Shown in pieces: positions 1-10,736 of a stretch of DNA of 64,000 nt (position 1 is its first letter; each line of letters starts with the position of its first letter). The notes under the pieces are model-generated. The model had not been told where the DNA came from and ran no database searches. It saw only the letters and a list, made by a program, of their open reading frames with translations. Position numbers and translations under genes: made by a program. This DNA comes from Hygrocybe punicea (lineage: Eukaryota > Basidiomycota > Agaricomycetes > Agaricales > Hygrophoraceae), in assembly GCA_963556145.1 (NCBI GenBank), contig OY744470.1:1116001-1180000 (forward strand), in the 5' to 3' direction.

Positions 1-74
1 CTGGTAGGCCAGCTCCTGGAAGAATCCTGCCAATGCTGAAGGGTGAGGATGAAGCATGTCTGCAAAAATTCCAC

Positions 75-1448
75 TCATGCAGGGTCAAGAATCATGGCAT
101 GACTGTTTATGCGGTCTGGACAAATCATGTGGGCTTCAAGTGCAACCTGCAGTAAAAGAATCACTGCAATCTTGCTTTGAACTGCACAAGTGCTCAAAAG
201 GACATAAACAAGCGTCAAAAAGACAGATCCAATGTCGTGCCATGGATGGTGAAGGAATTGGTCTAGTTTGGGCTTCATGGCAATTCATCCACCATGGTAC
301 ATCCCTTCCTGATCGCAATAGCAGTTGTAGACATCTTGTCCACAACAACCAATGTATAAATACCATAAATCCTTTGCTCTGCCCTCCAATTCAGGCATCT
401 GCACAAAGGATTTGCTGGCTGTATTTTGAAGCACTGCCCCTATAGCGACTGATTAGGCAATATATATGGGAGTTCCCTACAGCACAAAAAGCTGATTAGA
501 CTAGATGTATCGTAATGACCAATAATAATCCATACAGTACAGGTCACCAACTCCTTCACCAATCTAGGTTCTTCAGAGGTAATTGGATCAGAACATTGGC
601 TTGATGCATTGGTGAGGTCATTCCGAATGGACTCAGAAAGGTCAGTCATGTCATAGTATTCACTGCAACACTGAAAGATTGTTTCTCCTGCACCATTGTC
701 AGGGGCAAGGAGCAGACCATGGCTATGATTGCCATCATTGCTGGAACATACTTATTTGAGCTTGGCTCAAGAAATGCCATGTCAGTTGACTTACCCATTT
801 GACTTTCCAAGCACATCATCAATAAATTTGGGTTTCCCATGTTCAAGTAAACTCTGGGCATCTTCAAGTTTACGATGTGTCAGATGCATTTGAATGTTGT
901 TAAGGCTCATGTCATGGTGAATCACATGCCACTCCACTACTAGGAAACGATGGACTGTGGAAATGTGTTCTTCATTTGGTGTAAAACGATTAGACTCACC
1001 TTCCAAAATGCCATATATAGCTTTTAACAGATCACCGACACTTTCGCTTTCCTGCAGTGGCTTTCTGGTACTTCCCAGGACCAACTGTAGTTTCAGTTAG
1101 GATTCTCAACCTGAGCCTGGACAGTGGTGATGACTTCATGATCACTACAATCAAACCTCCAATCTATGAGGTAAACTATGCCTGGTACAATGCCAACTTT
1201 GATGAATCATATCTAAGATTCATGCTTCACAAAATTGTCTTGACTCCTCTCGGTACGTGTCCTTGATTACCATCACTGTGTTCAGTCTTGCTTCCCAGCC
1301 AAATGAAGGTTCTCCTTCTCCAGAAGAAAATGGGCCAACCATTCTTGTACATTTTCCTGTATGCTTGAATGGTCCACATGACCCACTGTGGCACTGTTTG
1401 TATCAATCATGTGAGAGTCTCACAAAGTTCTTGCCAACTATCAGATAA
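75..1448 (-). pseudogene. FunK1-type fungal protein kinase, decayed
   Basis: Minus-strand translation in several frames gives pieces of a FunK1 kinase in the right order. A segment near 1270-1330 resembles the conserved 'VMVIKDTYREESR' stretch. Then follow 'LVLGSTRKPLQESES' near 1050, a catalytic-loop-like 'VIHHDMSLNNI' near 920, 'KFIDDVLGKS' near 805, a degraded 'DNGAG' (usually DFDNGA) near 690, and 'HHPWHDI' near 245. In the family the catalytic loop reads HRD, but here the arginine is histidine. Stops and frame changes separate the blocks, so no full-length product is possible. The family is greatly expanded in Agaricomycetes. Exact ends are uncertain. Confidence 0.6.
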
Positions 1449-1616
1449 GATGATCATCAGTGTATATGGTCTAAGAACATACTAGTATACTGCCTTTGAC
1501 ATTGTCATCAACCAAACAACCAAAGTAAAACACAGTGATGGTTTTGGTTTGGAGGTTGATATTGCTCAAGTTTACAACCTGGCAGAGCTGGACAAAATTT
1601 GGAAAGGTGTTGCACC

Positions 1617-1936
1617 TAGGGAAATGCAGGGATAAGGGTAAATCCTTTTCCGCAGGTATCCGTACTCTTAAGAGTACGAGTACGGATACAGATTCTCGTA
1701 TCCGTGGGCTTCAAAATGAGTCAGAGATCATCCAAAACGGTCAAGAATTGACTGAGATAGAGACTAAACATTGATTGGACTCTATCTCAGTCAATTCTTG
1801 ACCGTTTCAGGTGATCTCCGGCTCATTTTGATCGCGAATCCGTGGGTAAAATCCGTGGATATTGCATCCATATCTGTGGGGAGTACGAGTACGGATACAG
1901 ACAAATGTATCCTGGGATTACCCCTGCATTTCCCTA
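1617..1936. mobile_element. hAT-type MITE, palindromic, with 8-bp target duplication
   Basis: The 320-bp unit starts TAGGGAAATGCAGGG and ends with its reverse complement. It is flanked on both sides by GTTGCACC (1609-1616 and 1937-1944). TAGGG ends plus an 8-bp duplication are the signature of the hAT superfamily. The two halves are imperfect inverted copies meeting near 1775, so it is a fold-back element. It contains no transposase. A left-half copy lies at 10397-10559. Confidence 0.85.
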
Positions 1937-1944
1937 GTTGCACC

Positions 1945-4013
1945 CCTCAACCAAGGGGGGAAGAGTTCGGTTCATGGAGACAAAGGACAGGATGGAGAGA
2001 AATGGGATTCAAAGTCTCTGTTACTAGCTCTTGGCTTGTAGTCATGAAATATACACCCTAGAAAGCTGTGGCCAACATTTGCTGACCCCACTCCAATGGA
2101 GTTTTGCCACGCTGGCACTTGGCACTTGGTTGTTCAAGTTTTGCCCATGACACTACATCCCCCACATTGATCACCCTGTTCAGGCACCCAGAACCCAGGT
2201 CCCTGAGCCCAGGCTCAAGAATCCTTATCTTGGACTGAAGGTTACACCTGAACATCCTGGACTACAGACAGTTACACCCAACATGCTCATAATAAGGACA
2301 AATACACCTCCAAATACACCAACTGAAACTGGAATGTTGACAACATCATATGACAATAGGGTTGATGTGCAGCCTGAAGAAAATGCGATGGTGAAAATAC
2401 AGTTCAGCACCTTCAATGATGATGATATGAATCTTACTGCAGGGCCCAGAGTGAATATGCCCATCAACACTGAGATGTTGGTGAAGAATTTCTACATGAT
2501 TGATGATGATTTCGATTTTTGGGTTGATTTGAAACAAATCGAGGAGTTTGGGGCCAAGCCAAAGGATGCTGACAAAATGCAAATCAAGGATGCTCAGGCT
2601 AGCAAGGTAAAGGTGAAGGTGAAAGAGAAATAGGTACCTGCAGATGACTCCAACAAGTGCAAGTCTGATAACGAGAGTGACAATGGTGAGGTGAATAACA
2701 TCAAAGATATGGCTGAAGTTGAAGCTGATCAGGAGGAAGAACAACCTGTGAAGGATGATAACCATGTTAACTAGAAGCAACCCAAGATTCTGAGTTGTGA
2801 GTTCTACTCTAAAGTCACATTAATTGCCCTGAATGATCCTCTGAGTCCAGCACTGCAAAAGTGGATAGAAATGACTGATGTTGAGCAAGCAATCAAGACA
2901 AGTGAGAACATATAGCATCCACACTCACTGTGCTAACCTCACTCGCATGTGATTGTTGTTATGTGAGCTAGCTTTGTGACCTTCCAAGTTTGCTTTGCAA
3001 TGGAGTCAAGCCACTCATGCAGTCATGAGACATCATTTTCATGATCACCAGGTGGTAGGGAATCCAGCACACAGGTTATGCTGCATCAAGAGTAAGCAGG
3101 AAACATTTCTACCTGTGGTGGAAATGCATGTGTGCAGTACATCAAGTGGGTTTTTGGAAAGATATCCTCCAGGATTCATGACAATGATCAAATACCAGTG
3201 CCTCTTCACAGAACTGTTCAGGTGCCTACAAGTTTCATAAATCATCCTACCTTTTGGCATTTTAACTCTCCAAATCCCCCTCAATTCTCTAGTACTTTGG
3301 AACTGAAGAGCATCCCATTCCAATTATAGTAGGTGTGCCTGACTTGTCACATGATCTGGTTCCCATGGTTCATTGTAGTCAGTAGCTGATCCAATGTGGT
3401 AGACGGATCCTATCCCAGTCTTTGCATGCTTTCTGATGAGACTCCCTTGGAGAGTCCCTCAGCAGCCTCCAACCCACTCCACCATAACTGTACCTTCCAC
3501 TGGTATAGAGAGTCAGCATTGAGGTGATCATTCAATCATCAAGGAGAAATGGGGCTAAAAGCTCATGCCCAGAAACAATGCATGAAGTATGGTCTATCTG
3601 AGAATTGTCTGGATGAATTCCGCCTGGTATGCCATCTTGTTTTTCCTTCTGCTCACTTCTCACCTTATGTACAACATGGACAGAATTAAACATATGCTCA
3701 TCAACCTGATGGTCTACCTGATGAGCAGGGAATTGCACCAAATGTCAAGTTCAGAGAGTTCAGAGTACATGCTCATCTGTCTTGCCCATCCATGTGGTGG
3801 ACAATGTTCATGTTAACAGGACTCTTGTTTTTGTAATAATTTCTAGATGTTATGGATGTCATATCCATACTATCTACCCATATGTGACCTCAAGCAACAA
3901 ACACATGAAGAATCTCACCACATCACTGCTGCCAATTCAACACCATGGATGTTTCTTGACTTCTTATGTGGTGGCACCCCTACTGGGACCCTGAAATAAG
4001 AGTCTCTTCCTAG
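1945..4013. other. Stretch without a recognisable gene
   Basis: Two kilobases with only short open frames. A 116-codon plus-strand frame at 2283-2633 is acidic and lysine-rich (many Asp, Glu and Lys toward its end) and may be a remnant, but I recognise no family. Frames near 3130-3330 and 3590-3990 are short and broken. I see no repeat, RNA gene or intact coding exon here. Confidence 0.4.
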
Positions 4014-5839
4014 ATGGCTTTAGGCCTAATTTCCATTACAATTCCATTCCTAACTACTTCTGGAAACACAGAGGGGACATCAAACAGTGATACTGGCAGG
4101 GTAAGTACAAGAGCAATGAGCTCTCTCTGGCAAACAATGCTGCCTGGTGAAAATACCCAAGGAAGACAGAACAACAAGAAAACGACAAACTCAAAAGGAA
4201 AATCAGCTGACACGAATCAGGAATTGGCCAATGCAGATCAAGCCAGAGCCTATTTAGTGGATTTACAGGTAATAGAATCAGATTCAGAGCCTTCACTAAC
4301 TACTCTATTGGAACTACTCAGCCAAGCCACAGAATATACCAAAATTATGGAGCACAAAAAACTGGTCAATCTTGTCTGCGCCTTAGCCCTGCTAATAGAC
4401 AAACACGCAAGGGAGCTGGAGCTAGAACGAGGACTTCAAGGTCATTCCAAAAAACTCACGCAACAGATAGACAATATGGGAGCCTATCTAGAAGTTGCGC
4501 TCAAGCCCACACTTGAAGACCTCACGAAACATATAATAAAATCAATGGAATCGAGCATTCAAGACATGGTTTGGAAAGCCACAGAAGACTTAGGCAAGGC
4601 AACTGCGGACATGAAGAATGACATAGCCGCAGCTGCAGGTAAAATTTCAGACACATCTAACCAACTAGAAAATACAGCTAGCTCTTACAAAGAAGCGCTA
4701 AACAAACAGCAGTCACACATGGATACAGCCTCTCACCTCGACCCTTGAGCCCAGGCAAGAGAAGCAATCAAAGCAAGACAGATCCTTATCGATATGGACA
4801 AACACGTAGAGGGAGGGGGAGATCAAAGATGAGTCTCACTGAACTCGTGGAGAAAGCTAACGCTATTTTGAGAGAGATCCAAGCCGCACTGGATTCCAAG
4901 ATATTGGGAGCAACAAAGCTGAAGAGCGGAGGAGTGCTCCTGGAGGCTAACTCAGACAAAACAGCAAGCTGGATCTCGAATAAAGTGAACAGTGAGAAGT
5001 TCCTCCCCCTTTTCTGCAGGAATGCGGAGATCAAGCATAGAGTTTACGTGACAATAGCTCACTTTGTACCGCTCTCCTTTTGCACAGAGAAGCCGAGGGA
5101 CCTCCGGGAGATTGAAGATGTGAACGGGCTCCCAGAGAACACCATAACTAAGGCACAATGGGTAAAACCTCCAGGGAGACGCTCTCCAAATCAAGTCTGT
5201 GGCCACATCATACTGTCGTTTGCAACACCGGAAACAACAAACATGGCTATATTGAAGGGTATACACATCTGTCACAAACGTATTAACGTCACCAAATGTA
5301 AAAGGGAACCCACAAGATGCATGAAATGTCAAGGCTGGGACCACCATGCAGCCAGTTGCAAGGCCAAGAAAGACACATGTGGTACATGCGCCAAAGATCA
5401 TCACACAGCTGTCTGCACACAGGAAGGTACAAAATTCTGCATGCCATGCCGGCAAGGTGGACATGCCAGTTGGGACAGAGCATGCCCCGCATTCCGGAAA
5501 AAATGCAAAGAATTAAATGATCAAATAAGTAACAACACACTACAGTTCTTCCTGACTAACGAACTATGGACGCAATCTAGGGAAGGACATAACACCAACA
5601 GCAGCAATACACCAAACCTGTCACAAGCCCCCACCAATTCTGACACCCCCTACTCATCCACCTTGGGCTACACGAGGGGAGGTCTAAGGCCCCCTGGCAG
5701 AGACCCAAGAAGCTTCAACAAACCATCAAACAATCGTACCGCATCGGGTCTATGGCAAACTACGCTAGGATTTGGGGGGTCCGGAAGTACTGATGTGGCA
5801 TCCTCTTCCAACAGAACACCACTCAGGCAGCCTACATGA
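4014..5839 (+). pseudogene. LINE ORF1, gag-like nucleic-acid-binding protein
   Basis: Two overlapping frames (4014-4748 and 4745-5839) together make one ORF1. The first 240 residues are polar and helical, with a long Gln/Lys/Glu-rich part suited to coiled-coil trimerisation. The second frame carries an RNA-recognition-like middle, then three clustered cysteine motifs: 'CMKCQGWDHHAASC', 'CGTCAKDHHTAVC' and 'CMPCRQGGHASWDRAC' (about 5317-5500). These are CCHC-type zinc knuckles as in LINE ORF1 proteins, which coat the element RNA. The C-terminal part is Ser/Thr/Pro-rich. A stop after 'SHLDP' plus a frame change divides the original reading frame. Confidence 0.8.
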
Positions 5840-5975
5840 ATGAACAATCAGTTGGAGCCAGAGGCCGGCCCCTCACAAGATCGACCCAGGAGCTGGTTTG
5901 ACGACAACTCGCTGCCACCACCATTTTTTTACGAGAGAATGAAGAGACAGTACCACAATCACAGCGCCAAGCCCT

Positions 5976-6480
5976 ATGACAGGTAACCCAACACGCACAA
6001 GTTTGAGGCTGAAAATTTTACAGATAAACTTAAACAAATCTCCTGCTGCGCAGTGGGAGCTCATAAACGCCAACACAACGACAGGATGGGATGTCGTACT
6101 ACTGCAAGAACCCTATATAGACTCGTATGGCAACACAAAAGCAACGCACAAATGGCAGGTATTATACCAAACCTCCAAAAGCACACAACAGCAGGCCGTT
6201 AGGGCCGTAATCCTAGTAAACAATAGACTGGACAAGAACACCTGGAAACAGCTAAGTGTTCTGGGTTCTAATGATGTGGTTGCTATGTAACTCAGCGGTC
6301 CCTTTGGGCAGATATCTATACTCAATATATACAATGACTGCCATAACTCAGATGCAACGGGCATTGCAGAAAGGGCATCCAGGTTGCTCTCTTTGGATGG
6401 AGGCAATGCCAGACACTACATAATATGGGGTGGAGATTTCAACAGGCATCACCCCATGTGGGATGAAGAGCGCAACACAC
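5976..6480 (+). pseudogene. LINE ORF2, endonuclease domain remnant
   Basis: The frame opening at 5976 has 'LKILQINLNKSPAAQWEL' and, further on, 'DVVLLQEPYI', the conserved N-terminal and Glu-containing motifs of APE-like endonucleases that nick target DNA for target-primed reverse transcription. It stops at 6290. The continuation 'YIIWGGDFNRHHPMW' (about 6420-6465), which holds the D-N pair of this fold, lies in another frame. The later catalytic blocks before 6900 cannot be read in one frame. Clearly an inactive relic. Confidence 0.75.
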
Positions 6481-6907
6481 CTCTTCACAAATAGGGCCAT
6501 CGAGGAGGCAGAGAGGCTAATTGAAACAACAGTGGATCTAGGCATGGAGATGATACTTCCAAAGGGTATCCCAACGCTAGAAGCAATGAACACCAAGAAT
6601 TGGACATGAACGGACAATGTATTCTGCTTGATGGGTCTCAGAGAATTTCTCACTATGTGCGACACAGCCCCAGATGAACGACCAACAGGGACAGATCACA
6701 TACCTATTAAAACTGTATTCAGGGTAGAAACAAGCAAGTTGCTGCTGGAGCCCTCGAGAAACTTCTGAGAAATCAGAAAGGACGTGCTCAGAGAATGGCT
6801 TGCCACTAACCTGGTTACCATACCCATACCCCCTCATATCAATGATGAAGCTTCTTTCCAACAGGCGGCAACTAACCTAACTAAGGTACTACAAAAAACG
6901 ATAGAAG

Positions 6908-9156
6908 ATGAAGTCCCACTCTCCAAACCTTGCCCACACTCGAAGTGATGGTGGAACCCAGACCTCAACACTCTTCATCAAAAACAAAAAAGAGCTGAGT
7001 TTGCAATCATATAAATATAGAGCGCTACCCAATCATCCCTCACACACAGTGATGAGAGACGCAAGAAACAGACTAAGCCAGGAAATCCTCAAGGCCAAGG
7101 AGAAGCATTGGCAGAACTTCCTGGAGGAGGCAAGTGAGGGTGACCTCTGGACCATCAACAAATACATCTCAAACCTGGGGGGAGATGGTAGTAGGGCAAG
7201 GATCCCAATGCTCATTAAAGGCACCAGAAGGGAAGCTCGGTGTGCAGACACTAATCAACTTAAAAGCTGGCTACTATCGGAAACCTTCTTTCTGCCCCCG
7301 CCCCAGGAAACCTCAGTGCCGGACAATTTCGTCTACCTGGAACCGGTACCCTTCAACAGCGAGATCATAAAGGAACAGATACAACAATGCATTAAAAAGC
7401 TGAAACTGTACAAGGCCCCAGGGCCTGACAGTATCCCCAATATAATTCTCAAAGAATGTGCTGACCTTCTGCTGGATCACATCCACAGAATCTTCAACAC
7501 CGTGATTAGCCTCAAAACCTACCACCCCCTTAACCTAAGATATGACGTACTGAAGGCATGGCGTCCAGTTGTCTACTCCATACCATCCTCAAGATACTTT
7601 CTGCAATTCTGGTGGATAATATATTGCAACTCACAGAGCAACACCAGCTTCTACCCACCCACCACTTTGGAGGCAGACCTGGATGCATGACTACGGACTC
7701 CATGCAGCTTCTTGTAAACAAAATAAAACACGCATGGCGAAACAAAAGAGTCGCCACCATCCTCTTCCTGGACATAGAAGGAGCCTTCCCAAATGCCGTC
7801 CCAGCTCGGCTGCTGCATAACATAAAGAAGAGAAGGATACCAGAGGTGCTGGTACTCCTCACAGAGAGGATATTAGTAGGGAGAACAACATGGCTGAGAT
7901 TCAATGATTTTTTAGCAGAATTGATTGAGCTGAACAACGGTATAGGGCAGGGAGATCCAGTATCCATGATAATCTATCTCTACTACAATGCTGACTTAAT
8001 AGAGGTGCCTAGATACAAATCAGAACTCGCGCTCACATACATGGACGACACAGCTCTTTATGTGGAAGCACAAAACTTCAAGGATGTGCACAAGCAAATC
8101 CAGGAAATGATGACGAGGGAAGGGGGGGCACAAGATTGGTCCAGAGAACACAATTCAAGATTTGAGCTTTGCAAATTTGCGCTGATCAACTTCTCACAGA
8201 AAAAGGACATATCTCGGCCTAACTTAGATCTGCAAGGAACAGAGATTGTACTGATGGCCTTCCACCACTTTCTAGGCATACACTTCGATCAGGAATTATG
8301 CTATCACAAGAAGGTGATAACAAACGCTACAAAATGGACACTGATGCTCCACAGAATTTCTAGAACTACTGGAGGCCTGTCCACAAAACTGCTGAAGCGA
8401 CTCTACACTGCTGTGGCAATCCCAAAAATGACCTATGCAGCCAATGTTTGGTACACCCCGATTTACATAGTCGAAGGCTTGAATAAGAAGAGAGGATTGG
8501 TGGGACTCACTAGGAGCCTGGAGAAGATACAGAGACTGGCAGCAGTGCCCATTTTAGGAGCACTAAGAACTGTGCCCACTGATCTAGTGCTACTGCATGC
8601 AGGTCTGCTACCGATGGAGCTAACACTACACAGAATCTGCCATTGCGCTGCCGTGAGAATGGCAACACTTCAAACCACACATCCCCTACACAAGCTGATC
8701 AGGACTTGTGCACGACACTTTGTGGTGAGACACAGATCACCTTTACACATCCTCACTCACATCTACATGATCAAGCCGGACAAAATAGAACCAATTGTGG
8801 CAAAGGCCGCTTGCAAGAATAAGTTCACCCCCTTTAGCATTAGCGTTGACCCCACCAGAGATGACTCTATAAGGTGCTGTAACAGAGACCACTCAAACAT
8901 CAAGATCTATACTGATGGCTCAAACATAGACGTTGGTGTGGGAGCCACAGCAGTGCTCTACAGGAGGGGACATCCAATGCCAAAAGTGCTACGCTACCAC
9001 TTAGGACCAAATCAGATTCACACAACACTGGAGGCAGAAATAGTAGGGCTGATGCTGGCAATTAAACTGATCAAAAGAGAGAAGTCCCCCTATCTCTATC
9101 TATGTAGACAGCCAAGCCACCATACTGACAGCGGTTACCCCCAGGTAGAAGGCTAA
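6908..9156 (+). pseudogene. LINE ORF2, reverse transcriptase and RNase H
   Basis: Residues around 7390-7460 read 'LKLYKAPGPDSIPNIILKE', the usual entry into LINE reverse transcriptase. A frame change and missing block follow near 7560. Then come 'FLDIEGAFPNAVPARLL' (motif A aspartate), 'NGIGQGDPVS' and the catalytic 'YMDD' at 8038-8049. RNase H begins near 8900 with 'IYTDGS'; its glutamate lies in 'TLEAEIVGL' near 9030. Two opposing frame shifts surround 9090-9150, where 'YVDSQATI' is read in a different frame. A final RNase H motif, 'WISAHSEVEGNERAD', is at 9241-9285. Confidence 0.85.
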
Positions 9157-9222
9157 CAGCACTTAATACTGGAGCTAAGAAAACTCATATGAAGACTCAA
9201 GCACAGACCAGGAGGACGATGC

Positions 9223-9864
9223 ATGCACATAAAAATCAACTGGATTTCAGCACATAGCGAGGTGGAGGGAAATGAAAGGGCAGATAGGGAGGCGAAAAAA
9301 GCAGCTAAGGGTAAAAGTAGCAGGAAATCAGACTTACCCAAATATCTGCAGACACACTCTCTCCCAGCCAACGCATTGGCAATCAAAGGTCACTACAAAA
9401 AACTGCTGTCTGAAAAATGGGAGGAAATTTGGAAAAAATCCCGGAGACATGGCAGGCTGAGCAGGATCGATCCCAGCCTGGGGATGAGGGAATTTTGGAA
9501 ACTACAAGATAAATTAAACAGATCTCAGCTCTGCCTGCTAACACAATTTCGTACAGGGCATGTTCTGCTGGAGTGGGTCCAAGGGTGCTCACAGAATTGG
9601 ACATGGAATCAGCTGAATGGTATAGAATGGGGTCTATCTACTACAGGCAACTGCTAGATAAGGGAACCAACTGTGGGACTCAGGTCACGTGACAGGACAG
9701 GCACTACCACTACACCACTTAACCAGTACTTATTCAGAATACACAAGGCCGATTCAGATGCCTGCATGGAATGTGGAGAAGATACCGAGTCAATACACCA
9801 TTTCATATTTAAATGTAGGGCACACAACAATGCACAGAGCAAACTCAGAGCAGTACTCGGCTGA
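9223..9864 (+). pseudogene. LINE ORF2 C-terminus split by SINE-like insert
   Basis: The frame holds the last RNase H block and a long basic linker, then reads 'TQFRTGHV' near 9552. The expected continuation 'PLNQYLFRIHKADSD' appears only at 9714. Then comes the terminal Cys-Cys-His-Cys motif (C-x2-C, 'IHHFIFKC') at 9760-9825. The 150-160 bp between is foreign and carries the SINE-like sequence listed separately. In intact relatives the two parts are adjacent, so the interruption is inferred from family knowledge. Confidence 0.7.
9556..9717 (-). mobile_element. SINE-like tRNA-derived insert, copy A
   Basis: Read on the minus strand it starts near 9717 with TGGTGTAGTGGTAG, a good tRNA D-arm / RNA polymerase III A box (9704-9717). 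It continues through the palindrome GTCACGTGAC (9684-9693) and 'GAGTCCCACAGTTGGTTCCC', a worn B-box region (9661-9680). Copies B (about 59420-59500) and C (61648-61795) share the same order of parts. The insert interrupts the LINE C-terminal motif. No clear target duplication was found here. Confidence 0.55.
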
Positions 9865-9945
9865 GATGCTATGTCAATGCGATTCCTCCTGGCCATGGTG
9901 CCAGGGGCCATAAAATTCTTGGAATATATTAAAGATACAGGTTGA

Positions 9946-10396
9946 TTCCGTCAATAGCAAACCACTACCCCCCACCTCTTTCCTCTTTTATTCCCCCTCC
10001 CCTCCCCTCCCTCCCCTCCCCCCTCTGCTCTAAATTGGGAGCCCTGGTGCTTATCGACGTTGCAACTGGAAAGAGTACAAAAAATGCTGACACTCTGACA
10101 TCTTTTAGCTTCGCACTTGTCCTGCGCCTCTCTCATGCAAGCCGGCCCTCAACTGAGCACTTGTCAGCACCCGACCTCAAACTTACCATGCTTCACGACA
10201 GTTGGGAGAGGCAGCCTCCTCATGAGACATATGCTGGCACCTAAAACACCACAGGAACATGGTGGACCATTGGGGGGCGTATGCCCGTCAATGGGGCATT
10301 TGCAGCTGGAGGGACAAGTCTAGGACAGGGTCCTATTTTTAGTTAGATTACTGTTTCTGCCTCGCATGTTAAGTCCGACATAGGGTACTCCCTAAG
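9946..10396. other. Non-coding stretch after the LINE
   Basis: Starts with a C/T-rich tract (9960-10030) that may be the 3' untranslated part of the LINE. The rest has only chance frames. No poly-A or tandem tail marks a clear LINE end. Confidence 0.3.
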
Positions 10397-10559
10397 TAGG
10401 GAAATGCAGGGATAAGGGTAAATCCTTTTCAGCAGGTATCCGTACTCTTAAGAGTACGAGTACGGATACAGATTCTCGTATCCGTGGGCTTCAAAATGAG
10501 CCGGAGATCATCCAAAACGGTCAAGAATTGACTGAGATAGAGACTAAACATTGATTGGA
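10397..10559. mobile_element. Half copy of the 1617-1936 MITE
   Basis: Nearly identical to bases 1617-1779: same TAGGGAAATGCAGGG end and the same internal repeats of 'GAGTACG' and 'GGATAC'. It stops at the centre of the palindrome, after 'TTGATTGGA', and unique sequence follows. The missing half suggests breakage or deletion at the hairpin centre. Confidence 0.8.
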
Positions 10560-10736
10560 AGGATAGAAAGAAAAGGGGATGAACGATGGGCAGTGAATCG
10601 AGAATCAAGACACGTGTCTGAACCAATGAGACAAGATGCAGATAGAAAAGGCTGGTCGAAGAAAAAAGAAAAAGAGGAGAAAGGACAGTGGGGGGAGGGG
10701 GGGAACGTCGAGGATGGAGCTTGGATGTGCTTGTGC

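Larger units (their letters stand above)
4014..9945 (+). mobile_element. Non-LTR retrotransposon (LINE, Tad1/I-like organisation), decayed
   Basis: Order of parts on the plus strand: ORF1 with coiled-coil-like N part and cysteine-rich nucleic-acid-binding motifs, then APE-type endonuclease, reverse transcriptase, RNase H and a C-terminal Cys/His motif. This domain order fits the RNase H-bearing LINE clades found in fungi. The frame is broken at several places (about 4745, 6290, 7560, 9090-9150). The reverse transcriptase lacks a block before 7560, and a 150-160 bp SINE-like sequence sits in the 3' part. It cannot be autonomous. The 3' end is not resolved; a pyrimidine-rich stretch follows at 9960-10030. 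Confidence 0.88.

Noticed and set aside
9459..9720. A real tRNA gene at the A and B boxes
   Set aside because: The T-arm and acceptor stem cannot be paired and the B box is worn; the sequence recurs in three places as an insert.
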